DNA from: JALYNX01 sp040905925
Lineage (GTDB): Bacteria; Actinomycetota; Acidimicrobiia; Spongiisociales; ZC4RG35
Reading direction: 5' to 3'
Length of the DNA: 64,000 nt
NCBI GenBank assembly: GCA_040905925.1
Contig: JBBDQO010000001.1
Span: 1-64,000, forward strand
Below are positions 24,925 to 35,350 of the stretch, piece by piece. The stretch's first letter is position 1. The number at the start of each line of letters is the position of its first letter. The position numbers and the translations under genes are program-made. The notes beneath the pieces were generated by a model. The model worked only from the letters and a program-made list of their open reading frames with translations. It searched no databases and was not told the origin of the DNA.

Positions 24925-25733
24925 GCAGATTCCTCCAATCCATGGGGCAATCCTCCCAACTTCGCGTTGGCGCGGCTCGCGCCACTCGCCCCCTGGAGTC
25001 GGTGATCGAAGCGGCCCTCGCCACACCACCACCCCGCGATGTGGGGCGCTTCGGGGAGGTTTTCGACCTGATCGCCGAGATCAAGCCCCGATCGCCGGCG
25101 GAGGGCGAGCTTGCCGACAGTCGGCTGGTGGAGCGGGCGTTCGCCTATCAGGCAGGTGGAGCCAGGATGTTGTCGGTTCTCACCGAACCGGAAGCCTTCG
25201 GTGGCTCACTCGACCTGCTCGAAGCCGTTGCAGCCCGGGCCCAGGTCCCGGTGTTGAGAAAAGACTTTCTGGTCGATCCCTACCAGGTGTTCGAGGCGAG
25301 ATCCGCCGGCGCCGACGGGGTGCTGATCATCGCCCGGCTTCTCTCCGACGAGACGATGGCCGCCATGCTCCGTGCCGTCGAGCGGACCGGCATGTTCGCA
25401 CTGCTCGAAGCGTTCGATGCAGAGGATTTGAGGCGGATCATGCAAACGACAGAAGGGCCAGGTCAGCGCCTGGTCGGGGTCAACTGCCGAAACCTCGAGA
25501 CATTGCGCATCGAACCGGCGATTCACACCGAGCTGGCGGCGAGCCTCCCCGCGACCTTGACCTCCGTAGCGGAGAGCGGGCTCCTCGGTCCCACCGACAT
25601 TCACCGGGTGGCCGGTCTCGGCTATCGCGGCGCCCTGGTTGGCTCAGCGCTCATGAGATCGTCTCAGCCTTCCGACATGGTCGAGGCGATGCTGGGGGCG
25701 GGGCGGGAGATGGCGAAGATGGCCGCAACATGA
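24921..25733 (+). CDS. trpC: Indole-3-glycerol-phosphate synthase
   Basis: TrpC closes the indole ring from carboxyphenylaminodeoxyribulose phosphate. GTG 24921 is chosen because it overlaps the trpD stop, has GGGAG upstream and gives 270 aa, the normal size. TIM-barrel signatures: LIAEIKPRSPAEG, SVLTEPEAFGGSLDLL, VLRKDFLVDPYQVFEARSAGAD (catalytic Lys in RKDF), LVGVNCRNLETL and VAESGLLGPTDI. It overlaps trpF by 4 nt. Confidence 0.95.
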   Translation: MSRFLQSMGQSSQLRVGAARATRPLESVIEAALATPPPRDVGRFGEVFDLIAEIKPRSPAEGELADSRLVERAFAYQAGGARMLSVLTEPEAFGGSLDLLEAVAARAQVPVLRKDFLVDPYQVFEARSAGADGVLIIARLLSDETMAAMLRAVERTGMFALLEAFDAEDLRRIMQTTEGPGQRLVGVNCRNLETLRIEPAIHTELAASLPATLTSVAESGLLGPTDIHRVAGLGYRGALVGSALMRSSQPSDMVEAMLGAGREMAKMAAT

Positions 25734-26356
25734 GTCTGTTCGTCAAACTCTGTGGGTTGAGGACTCCTGCCGACGTGGAGGCGGCGGTGGATGCCGGGGC
25801 CGATGCCGTCGGTTTCGTGATGACGGAGTCCCCTCGCCGGGTCTCGGTGGCCGAGGCCGCCCATTTGCGCTCGTTGCTGCCCGCCGAGATCCTGGCAGTG
25901 GCCGTGTTCCATGATCCCTCGCGTCATCTCGTCGAGCAGGTCGAGCGCGAGGTAGCACCGGACCTGTTCCAGTCGGAGCCGGGATCACTGCACGGCCTGC
26001 CCCGATCGAGCATCTTCCCCGTGGTGGTCGAGGGGCCGGGTTTCGCGCAACGAGTCGAGGCCGCTCTCGTGGTCAATGACGTGGAGTGGGTCCTCGTCGA
26101 CAGCTCGGCGCGGGGCGGCACGGGGCGGAGAGTGGCATGGGACGAGCTGGCGGCTTTCCCCTCGAGGAGCCGATTGGTGCTCGCCGGAGGGCTCACCCCC
26201 CACAACGTGGCTAAGGCGGTGCAGTCTGTGCGGCCCGGGGGGGTCGATGTCAGCTCGGGTGTCGAAAGGGCGCCGGGTGTCAAAGACCACAGACTGATGA
26301 GGGGGTTCGTGACCGCAGCCCGGTCAGTCGAGTTCCAGGACGAGGTGACGGTATGA
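25730..26356 (+). CDS. trpF: Phosphoribosylanthranilate isomerase
   Basis: TrpF carries out the Amadori rearrangement before TrpC. The 208-aa product from ATG 25730 (overlapping trpC stop) has the family start VKLCGLRTPADVEAAVDAGADAVGFV, with the catalytic Cys in KLCG, then ESPRRVS, VLVDSSARGGTGRRVAWD, LAGGLTPHNV and VDVSSGVERAPGVKD. The catalytic Asp is in LVDS. It overlaps trpB by 4 nt. Confidence 0.94.
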   Translation: MSLFVKLCGLRTPADVEAAVDAGADAVGFVMTESPRRVSVAEAAHLRSLLPAEILAVAVFHDPSRHLVEQVEREVAPDLFQSEPGSLHGLPRSSIFPVVVEGPGFAQRVEAALVVNDVEWVLVDSSARGGTGRRVAWDELAAFPSRSRLVLAGGLTPHNVAKAVQSVRPGGVDVSSGVERAPGVKDHRLMRGFVTAARSVEFQDEVTV

Positions 26357-27543
26357 CCAGTGTTGTCTCCAAGTCTCTTCCCGACGAGAGAGGCCGCTTT
26401 GGGGAGTTCGGCGGCCGCTTCGTGCCCGAGATCCTGGTTCCCGCGCTGGAACGATTGGAAGAGGCAGCGACCCATCTTCTGGCCGACCCCGGCTTTCTGT
26501 CGACCCTGGACTCCGAGCTCAGCTCGTGGGTGGGCCGGCCGACACCCCTCACCCGTGCCCCGCGCCTCGGCGAGGCCTGGGGTGGCGAGATCTGGCTGAA
26601 ACGTGAGGATCTGGCCCACACCGGGGCGCACAAGATCAACAATGCCGTGGGCCAGGCCTTGCTGGCGAAGGAGATGGGGGCGGGGCGGGTCATCGCGGAG
26701 ACGGGAGCCGGTCAGCACGGAGTGGCCACGGCCGCTGCCTGTGCCCGAATCGGCCTCGACTGCACGGTATACATGGGCACGGTCGACATCGAGCGCCAGG
26801 CTCCAAACGTAGAGCGAATGCGGTTGCTCGGTGCCCGGGTGGAAGCGGTGACCTCCGGAGACGCAACCCTGCGGGCTGCCATCAACGAGGCGCTGCGCGA
26901 CTGGGTGACCGACCCGGGCAACACCTACTACCTGCTCGGCTCCGCGGTCGGCCCTCATCCCTATCCATGGCTCGTGCGACGCTTGCAGTCGGTGATCGGT
27001 CACGAGGCACGACGTCAGATCCTCGAGCTCCGTGGCTCGCTGCCCGATGTTGCCTTTGCCTGCGTGGGTGGTGGCTCCAACGCCATCGGCTTGTTTCACC
27101 CCTTCCTCGACGACCCGGTCCGCCTGGTCGGGGTCGAAGCCGGTGGCAGGGGGCCGGGATTGGGCCAGAACGCAGCGAGCATCGGGCGGGGCAGCCCGGG
27201 AGTCCTCCACGGCAGCTTCTCCTTTCTTCTCCAGGACGCCGACGGTCAAATCCAGGAGACTCACTCGGTCTCGGCCGGCCTCGACTATCCCGGGGTGGGC
27301 CCGGAGCACGCGTGGCTGGCGGTCACGGGGCGTGCCCTGTATGTGGAGGCTTCCGACGACGAGGCGTTGTCGGCACTGGACGAGCTCGGGCGCCACGAGG
27401 GGATTCTCCCGGCACTGGAGTCGAGTCACGCTCTGGCCGCGGTCCGCAGATGGTTGGTGGACAGCCCAGGTTCGGTGGTGCTGATTGGCCTTTCCGGTCG
27501 CGGGGACAAGGACATCGACATTCTGAGAGGGTTGAACCGATGA
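26353..27543 (+). CDS. trpB: Tryptophan synthase beta subunit
   Basis: PLP-dependent subunit that condenses indole and serine, 396 aa. It begins with the classic FGEFGGRFVPEIL, has REDLAHTGAHKINNA (Lys of the internal aldimine in HKIN), AETGAGQHGVATA, VYMGTVDIERQAPNVERM, the phosphate-binding CVGGGSNAIGLFHPF and SAGLDYPGVGPEHAW. It is of the canonical TrpB1 type. It overlaps trpF and trpA by 4 nt each. Confidence 0.96.
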   Translation: MTSVVSKSLPDERGRFGEFGGRFVPEILVPALERLEEAATHLLADPGFLSTLDSELSSWVGRPTPLTRAPRLGEAWGGEIWLKREDLAHTGAHKINNAVGQALLAKEMGAGRVIAETGAGQHGVATAAACARIGLDCTVYMGTVDIERQAPNVERMRLLGARVEAVTSGDATLRAAINEALRDWVTDPGNTYYLLGSAVGPHPYPWLVRRLQSVIGHEARRQILELRGSLPDVAFACVGGGSNAIGLFHPFLDDPVRLVGVEAGGRGPGLGQNAASIGRGSPGVLHGSFSFLLQDADGQIQETHSVSAGLDYPGVGPEHAWLAVTGRALYVEASDDEALSALDELGRHEGILPALESSHALAAVRRWLVDSPGSVVLIGLSGRGDKDIDILRGLNR

Positions 27544-28307
27544 CGACTGCCCTGACCGGCGCCACCCTCCTCGAGGAGCAACTCCAGGGCGAGGACCCGG
27601 CGATCGTTCCTTATTTGACCGCCGGTTTCCCGACGATGACCCGGTTTGCCGAGGTCTTGGTCGAGGTGGCGGCGACCTCGGAGGCAGTGGAGATCGGCAT
27701 CCCCTTCAGCGATCCGATGGCTGATGGAGCGACGATTCAGGAGTCGAGCCGGATCGCCCTGGAAGGGGGAGCGACTCTCAGGGCCGTGATTTCGGCCCTG
27801 GAGGCCCTGCCTCCCCTCCAGGTTCCTCTAGTGGTCATGAGCTATTTGAATCCGCTCATGGCGTACGGGTATCAAGAGCTCTTCTCACGGCTGGCGAGGG
27901 TCGGTGTCGCCGGACTCGTGGTGCCGGATCTCCCCCTCGAGGAGTCCGAAGAGGTGAAGAGTGCAGCCGGGGCTGCCGGCATCGGGTTGGTGCAGCTGGT
28001 CACGCCGATGACCGATGACGACCGGCTGCGACGTCTCGGAGCTGCTTCAGAGGGATTCACCTATGCGGTCACCATGACCGGGACCACCGGTGGCTCGACC
28101 TTGGTCGGTCCGGAGGTGGGCGGCTACCTGGATCGAGTGCGCAGAGCATCCCCGGTGCCGGTGCTGGCCGGGTTCGGGGTGAGGAGCGCCGATCAGGTCC
28201 GCTCGCTGGTGCCGCACTGTGCCGGCGTGATCGTAGGGAGTGCCCTCGTCGAAGTGGTGAGCAGGGGCGACGACCCGGTCGCCTTCCTCGAGGGACTGCG
28301 GCCATGA
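27540..28307 (+). CDS. trpA: Tryptophan synthase alpha subunit
   Basis: TrpA cleaves indole-3-glycerol phosphate and channels indole to TrpB. From ATG 27540 (overlapping trpB) it is 255 aa. Motifs: PYLTAGFPT, the catalytic Glu in VEIGIPFSDPMADGATIQESS, MSYLNPLMAYGYQEL, VPDLPLEES and TGTTGGSTL. It overlaps the DAHP synthase gene by 4 nt, so the operon continues. Confidence 0.95.
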   Translation: MTTALTGATLLEEQLQGEDPAIVPYLTAGFPTMTRFAEVLVEVAATSEAVEIGIPFSDPMADGATIQESSRIALEGGATLRAVISALEALPPLQVPLVVMSYLNPLMAYGYQELFSRLARVGVAGLVVPDLPLEESEEVKSAAGAAGIGLVQLVTPMTDDDRLRRLGAASEGFTYAVTMTGTTGGSTLVGPEVGGYLDRVRRASPVPVLAGFGVRSADQVRSLVPHCAGVIVGSALVEVVSRGDDPVAFLEGLRP

Positions 28308-29344
28308 TCGCCACCCTCACCGCCGATTGCACCCTCGCCCAGAAGGCGGCGATTCTTCGTTTCATCGAGGGTTATGGGCTCCGGGTCCATGTCGGTGAGG
28401 CAGGGTCGACGACCGTGGTCAGCGTCATGGGCGACTACGAGCCGGGCATGGCTGAATCGATAGGCGCCCTGGTCGGGGTTGCTTCGGTCAGCACCGAGGC
28501 TCCCCTCTACCCGTTTGTGGCCCGGGAGGCTCGCAATGCACCCACCACGGTCCGGGTCGGAGACGTTGTGGTTGGCGGCTCCGAGGTCGTGGTCATTGCT
28601 GGGCCCTGCTCCGTGGAATCGGAGGCCCAGATCGAGAGGATTGCCAGCGGCGTGGCGAAGAACGGAGCGGTGCTATTGCGCGGCGGCGCCTTCAAACCGA
28701 GGACGTCTCCCTACAGCTTCCAGGGGCTAGGCGAGGAAGGCCTCGAGTTGCTGGCTGCGGCCCGTGAGGCAACCGGGCTTGGGGTGGTCTCGGAGTGTGT
28801 CGCCCCAGAAGACGTTCCGCTCTTGAATCGATACGTCGACATGCTTCAGGTCGGCAGCCGCAACATGCAGAACTTCCGGTTGCTGTCGGCGGTGGGTGAG
28901 CAGCCAAAGCCGGTGCTGCTCAAGAGGGGCCTGATGTCGACAATCGAAGAACTGTTGCTGGCTGCGGAGTACATCGTCGGCTCAGGCAATCCTCGGGTGA
29001 TCCTCTGCGAGCGCGGGATCCGCTCGTTCGACACGGCGACGAGGGGGATCCTCGACATCGGCGCCGTCCCGGTTCTCAAGGAGCGCACCCATCTCCCGGT
29101 GATCGTCGACCCCAGTCATGCCGCGGGCCGCCGGTCCCTGGTGCCCAGCCTCGCTGCGGCAGGGATCGCCGCAGGCGCCGACGGCCTCATCATCGAGGTC
29201 CACGACCGACCGGAGGAGGCGCTCAGCGACGGGCCGCAGAGCCTGACCCTCGAAGGCTTTGCCGAGACGATGGAGACGGTTTCGGCGATCGCAAACGCGC
29301 TCGATCGGCCGATGGCAACGCTGCAGGCAGCACGTAGCACGTAG
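28304..29344 (+). CDS. aroF: 3-deoxy-7-phosphoheptulonate (DAHP) synthase, type I beta
   Basis: First shikimate-pathway enzyme, joining PEP and erythrose 4-phosphate. The 346-aa protein has a ferredoxin-like N-terminal regulatory domain (about 1-70), as in Thermotoga-type enzymes, followed by the catalytic barrel: VVIAGPCSVESEAQI, LLRGGAFKPRTSPYSFQGLGEEGL, DMLQVGSRNMQNF, LLKRGLMSTIEELL, ILCERGIRSF and VIVDPSHAAGRRSLV. It ends the trp operon through a 4-nt overlap with trpA, so its transcript should also be subject to Trp attenuation. Its stop abuts that of the next, convergent gene. Confidence 0.94.
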   Translation: MIATLTADCTLAQKAAILRFIEGYGLRVHVGEAGSTTVVSVMGDYEPGMAESIGALVGVASVSTEAPLYPFVAREARNAPTTVRVGDVVVGGSEVVVIAGPCSVESEAQIERIASGVAKNGAVLLRGGAFKPRTSPYSFQGLGEEGLELLAAAREATGLGVVSECVAPEDVPLLNRYVDMLQVGSRNMQNFRLLSAVGEQPKPVLLKRGLMSTIEELLLAAEYIVGSGNPRVILCERGIRSFDTATRGILDIGAVPVLKERTHLPVIVDPSHAAGRRSLVPSLAAAGIAAGADGLIIEVHDRPEEALSDGPQSLTLEGFAETMETVSAIANALDRPMATLQAARST

Positions 29345-30268
29345 CTACGTCGTCGACTCTGTCGACACTTCTTTGAACATCTCGCCAATAGCGGCCACGC
29401 TGCCCAGCACCCCGCTGGTGTCGAGGGGGAGGAAGATCTTGGTCGCCCGGCCGTCGGCCACTCGCTGCAACGTCTCGAGGTAACGAATCGCGATCAGGTC
29501 GGGGGTCGGGTTTCCGCTGTGGATGGCTGCAAACACCCGCTCGATGGCCTGGCCTTCACCTTCTGCCACCGTGAGCTTCTGGTACTTCTCGGCGTCCGCG
29601 ACCCGCTTGATCGCCTCGGCTTGGCCATCCGCCTCCAACACCTGGCTTTCCTTGTGACCCTCTGCGTTGAGGATGGCTGCCCGCTTGAGACCTTCTGCTT
29701 CCGTGACCGCAGCACGACGGTCACGTTCCGCCTTCATCTGACGGTGCATCGCGTCGGTGACGTCCGTCGGCGGTTCGATTCGCTGGATCTCGACCCGAAC
29801 CACGCGCACCCCCCATTTATCGGTGGCGTCGTCGAGGATCTGGCGCAGCTTGGCGTTGATCACCTCGCGGGAGGTGAGTGCAGAGTCGAGGTCGAGGTCC
29901 CCGACCACGTTTCTGAGGTTGGTCTGCGCCAATTTGGTCACAGCCAGCATGAAGTTCCCAACGTTGTATTCGAGCTTCACCGGGTCGGTCGCTTCGTAGT
30001 AGATGACCGCATCGACGGTGACGACCACGTTGTCCTTCGTGATCACCTCCTGGGGGGGCACGTCGATCACCCGCTCTCGCATGTCGACCTTGGTCAATCT
30101 CTTCACGAACGGGAGCACCCAGCGCAACCCGGAGTCCACCGTCCGCTGGTACCTCCCCAGGAACTCGATGAGCCCTTTCTCGAATGGCCTGACCACCTTG
30201 AAGCCGGCCGCGGCGATGAGTATCAACACCAGCGCCAGGACGGCGAACAGGACTACCACTGCCTCCAT
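29345..30268 (-). CDS. SPFH/band 7 membrane protein (QmcA/paraslipin-like)
   Basis: A 307-aa stomatin-family protein with one N-terminal membrane segment (about 3-24) and an SPFH domain (about 25-190): KVVRPFEKGLIEFLGRYQRT, RERVIDVPPQEVITKDNVVVTVDAVIYYEATDP and WGVRVVRVEIQRIEPP. A long Ala/Glu-rich coiled coil follows (about 195-255). Such proteins form oligomeric membrane microdomains and pair with NfeD proteins. The NfeD partner is 27 bp upstream in the same direction. The stop directly abuts the aroF stop. Confidence 0.92.
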   Translation of the reverse strand: MEAVVVLFAVLALVLILIAAAGFKVVRPFEKGLIEFLGRYQRTVDSGLRWVLPFVKRLTKVDMRERVIDVPPQEVITKDNVVVTVDAVIYYEATDPVKLEYNVGNFMLAVTKLAQTNLRNVVGDLDLDSALTSREVINAKLRQILDDATDKWGVRVVRVEIQRIEPPTDVTDAMHRQMKAERDRRAAVTEAEGLKRAAILNAEGHKESQVLEADGQAEAIKRVADAEKYQKLTVAEGEGQAIERVFAAIHSGNPTPDLIAIRYLETLQRVADGRATKIFLPLDTSGVLGSVAAIGEMFKEVSTESTT

Positions 30269-30295
30269 GTCTCTTCCTTTCCTATTCTTCGAAAC

Positions 30296-31084
30296 TCAGT
30301 CGTGTTCCACCGGTTCGACCACGAACCGGGCCCCCCGCACCTCGCCGACAACGATTCGAGCGTCCTTCGGTATTGGTCGCGTGGCGGTCGCCCGCCATTC
30401 CTCGGTGGCGACCTTGACCATCCCCGCCCCGGAGTCGGGATCGATTGCCTCGAGGACGATGCCCTCCAGACCGACCCAACGGTTCGCCCCGACCTTGGGC
30501 TGCTCCGCTTCGTCCTGACGGGTTATGAATCGTCGCAGATAGGCAAGCGAGACGATTGAGACACCGAAAAAGACCAGCCACTGGGCGAGAACCGCAGTCC
30601 CTGCCCAGGCCAGGATGGCCGCCGAGGCGGCGCCGATGGCGAAGGGGAGAAGAAAGAACCCGGCGCTGAAGATCTCGCCGATCCCCATCACAATGGCGAA
30701 GATCGTCCACAACCAACGCCATAACTCGTTGTCCACGTCGTTACCTCCTTGTGCGGCCACGGCGACGGCGGCGATCACCGCCCCCAAACCAATCGTGTAG
30801 AAGACCAGGTCTCGCCGGCTCCTACGCGCCCTGCTGGCATCCCCGGACTGGACCTCCTGCCAGCTCGCCGTCGACCTTCGGTGGGTGCGATAGGCCGATG
30901 CCCAATTCTCGGCGAAATGGGCAGGATCGGGGCCGACCACGTCGTTCATGGTACGACCGTCCCCGGCGGCATCGGCGAGGTGCTGTTCCAATTCCGAGCG
31001 CATCTCGAGGATCGCCGGGCGGGGAACACCGGTTTCCCTCCAGTAACGCTCGATCTCGTCGAGGATCATGCCGCGTTCAGTCAT
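30296..31084 (-). CDS. HAAS-like domain fused to NfeD-like membrane protein
   Basis: A 262-aa protein. ATG 31084 is chosen because it overlaps the padR stop (ATGACTGA); a start 36 nt further upstream is possible. Residues about 5-65 (ILDEIERYWRETGVPRPAILEMRSELEQHL...) resemble the HAAS/DUF1700 cytoplasmic domain often encoded beside PadR regulators. Membrane segments follow (about 92-175), ending in GIGEIFSAGFFLLPFAIGAASAAILAW, typical of NfeD. A C-terminal OB-fold (about 205-260) starts VGLEGIVLEAI. Fusion of a PadR-linked domain to NfeD fits its place between padR and the SPFH gene. Confidence 0.8.
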   Translation of the reverse strand: MTERGMILDEIERYWRETGVPRPAILEMRSELEQHLADAAGDGRTMNDVVGPDPAHFAENWASAYRTHRRSTASWQEVQSGDASRARRSRRDLVFYTIGLGAVIAAVAVAAQGGNDVDNELWRWLWTIFAIVMGIGEIFSAGFFLLPFAIGAASAAILAWAGTAVLAQWLVFFGVSIVSLAYLRRFITRQDEAEQPKVGANRWVGLEGIVLEAIDPDSGAGMVKVATEEWRATATRPIPKDARIVVGEVRGARFVVEPVEHD

Positions 31085-31430
31085 GGTCGGAGCCATTGAG
31101 GACGCCGTCGACGGCATCACGGAACCCGATCCAGTCGTTACGCCATTGTGCGAGGCTGCTGCGACCCCGATTCGACATCCGGTAGTACTTGCGAGCCGGG
31201 CCCTCGGAGCTTTGAACCAGGTAACTCTCGATCATGCCCTGTCTCTGAAGACGGGAGAGCAACGGGTAGACCGAGCCTTCACTGGCCAGATCGAGGCCGC
31301 GGTCCCTCAACTTCTTCACCATCTCATAACCGTATGACGCTTCTTCGTCGATGATCGACATGAGACACATGTCAAGGACTCCATGGAGGAGTTGCGTGCT
31401 TCGGTCTTGTCCGGTACTGCTCAGTACCAT
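31077..31430 (-). CDS. PadR-family transcriptional regulator
   Basis: A 117-aa winged-helix regulator. The PadR core is clear: LLHGVLDMCLMSIIDEEASYGYEMVKKLRDRGL, SVYPLLSRLQRQGMIES, the wing EGPARKYYRMSNRGR and a short C-terminal helix. PadR proteins usually repress their own operon or a membrane partner. The first six codons overlap a perfect palindrome, and the promoter appears leaderless with transcription starting at the ATG, so autoregulation is likely. Its stop overlaps the HAAS-NfeD start. Confidence 0.92.
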   Translation of the reverse strand: MVLSSTGQDRSTQLLHGVLDMCLMSIIDEEASYGYEMVKKLRDRGLDLASEGSVYPLLSRLQRQGMIESYLVQSSEGPARKYYRMSNRGRSSLAQWRNDWIGFRDAVDGVLNGSDHD

Positions 31431-31466
31431 GCGTTATACAGTACCTAGCTGAACCGAAGTGGTCAA
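31413..31466 (-). promoter_or_regulatory. padR promoter and palindromic operator
   Basis: On the minus strand TTGACC (31466-31461), a 17-bp spacer and TACTGT (31443-31438) are followed after 7 nt by the padR ATG, giving a leaderless start. GGTACTG occurs overlapping the -10 (31445-31439) and again within a perfect 7-2-7 palindrome, GGTACTG/CAGTACC (31413-31428), that covers the first codons. A dimeric repressor bound there would block initiation, most simply PadR itself. Confidence 0.65.
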
Positions 31467-31511
31467 GACACGCTGCCGTTATGATCCGTCTGGAACCCGA
31501 AAGTCGAGAGG

Positions 31512-34065
<2,554 letters not shown>

Positions 34066-34079
<14 letters not shown>

Positions 34080-34644
34080 GAGGCTGAGACGAGAGGGCCC
34101 AGACGGTCACCGCCGCGGCCGCGGCCAGATGCCAAAGTCCATGCGGTTGAAGCATTGAGCCGGGGTCACACCAGGGCCAGTCGGTGGCGCCGAGCCGACC
34201 AATGCCTCCACCCGCCGCGAGCAGCACAACGGCTGCCCAGGTGCCGGCCGATCGATCCGCCCTCAGGACCGAGATCATGGCAACGACGGTCAGAGCCACC
34301 GCCATCGGATCGGCCGCTGCAGGGAAGAGCCCAAAGAACACGCCGATTATGAGCAAGCCGGGGATCCGGGACCACCTCTCCCATCGTGACCGGTCTGCCG
34401 CCACCACCAACAGCAGCCAGGCGAGGGTGACATCGTGGGCCCATTCGCTGCCCCCGGGCATCGGTCCGTGGAAGAGAAACGACCCGATCCCGGTGGCGAT
34501 CAGGGCGATCCCCACCCAGCGACGCTCCGGTCGACGAGTCATCACGACGATCCCCGCGACCGCAAAAGCGAGCGTGGTCAGCGAGTTGACCGGCTGTCGG
34601 AGGAGCCCAACCCCGATCGACTCGCAGTCGGCGGCCGCACCCAT
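34066..34644 (-). CDS. CREST/ceramidase-like membrane protein
   Basis: A 192-aa polytopic protein with about six to seven hydrophobic segments. Motifs resemble the CREST superfamily (alkaline ceramidase, PAQR and related membrane hydrolases): CES near the N-terminus followed by RQPVNSLTTLAFAVAG, GIGSFLFHGPMPGGSEWAHD with Ser, His and Asp, and HGLWHLAAAAAV near the end. The scattered Ser, Asp and His residues match the proposed metal-dependent active site. Substrate is unknown; sphingolipids are not assumed. It overlaps the clpB 3' end by 14 bp in opposite orientation. Confidence 0.65.
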
Positions 34645-34668
34645 GCGGGCACGGTAACGACGACTTGG

Positions 34669-34941
34669 TCAGAACGGCTGGGCGCCGAGACCGACCAGCG
34701 CGGACGATGCCCTGTCTCCGCTGTCTCCGACCGGTGTCAGCTGAGCCCGGCCCCTCGGGCCGCCCGGGATCTCCAATTCGACGACCAGCGCCTTTCCTGC
34801 GACGGCGGTGCCGCGCAGGATCTCGAGAAAGCCCCGCCAGGTGCCCATCTCGGGATCGGTCTCCAGGGTGGCCATGCCGGTCGTCAAGAGGATGCCGTCG
34901 CCACCGAGCACCCGCACCGGCCCCTTATAGGAGTCCGCCAT
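34669..34941 (-). CDS. Hypothetical 90-aa protein downstream of hspR
   Basis: A small ORF starting 6 bp after the hspR stop, with GAGGAG in the hspR end as possible ribosome site. The product is Gly-rich and beta-strand-like (GPVRVLGGDGILLTTGMATLE, GKALVVELEIPGGPRGRAQLTP), without Cys, signal or membrane segment. I do not recognise a family. Probably the last member of the dnaK-grpE-dnaJ-hspR transcript. Confidence 0.6.
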   Translation of the reverse strand: MADSYKGPVRVLGGDGILLTTGMATLETDPEMGTWRGFLEILRGTAVAGKALVVELEIPGGPRGRAQLTPVGDSGDRASSALVGLGAQPF

Positions 34942-34947
34942 GGCCGG

Positions 34948-35340
34948 TCAGCGCTCCTCGTCGAACAGCGATCGAACCTGGCTGCGCAGGATCAGCTCGT
35001 GACGGTTGGAGCGGCGGACTTCTTCGATCCGATGCTCCATCTCCTCCTCGAGGTCGTCAAGCTTGTCGCGGAGTCTGTCGACCTTCCTCTTCAGCACCCG
35101 ATTCTCCTCCTGGAGTGCGAGCACCCGGCGCACCCCCTCCAGGTTGAGTCCCTGACTGGTCAACTCCTGGATCAACTGGAGTCGCTCGATGTCCTCCCGC
35201 GAGTAGCGACGGGTGCCACCCGGCGTCCGGAAGGGATCGATCAGGCCCTTGCGCTCGTAGATCCGGAGGGTTTGAGGGTGCATCCCGGCGAGCTCCGCCG
35301 CCACCGAGATCACAAACACCGCCCTGGTCGTTTCGTTCAT
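34948..35340 (-). CDS. hspR: MerR-family heat-shock repressor HspR
   Basis: A 130-aa MerR-type repressor of the actinobacterial dnaK operon. The helix-turn-helix and wing are intact: ISVAAELAGMHPQTLRIYERKGLIDPFRTPGGTRRYSREDIERLQLI. A coiled coil follows (about 75-115, EENRVLKRKVDRLRDKLDDLEEEMEHRI), with no metal-binding Cys. Known HspR proteins bind CTTGAGT-N7-ACTCAAG sites with DnaK as corepressor. It lies 10 bp after dnaJ. I could not find a canonical site before dnaK or clpB. Confidence 0.93.
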   Translation of the reverse strand: MNETTRAVFVISVAAELAGMHPQTLRIYERKGLIDPFRTPGGTRRYSREDIERLQLIQELTSQGLNLEGVRRVLALQEENRVLKRKVDRLRDKLDDLEEEMEHRIEEVRRSNRHELILRSQVRSLFDEER

Positions 35341-35350
35341 CAGATCACCA

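Noticed and set aside
31433..31438. TATAAC as the padR -10 element
   Set aside because: It lies only 2 nt before the ATG, which would start transcription inside the gene; TACTGT at 31438-31443 with TTGACC fits better.
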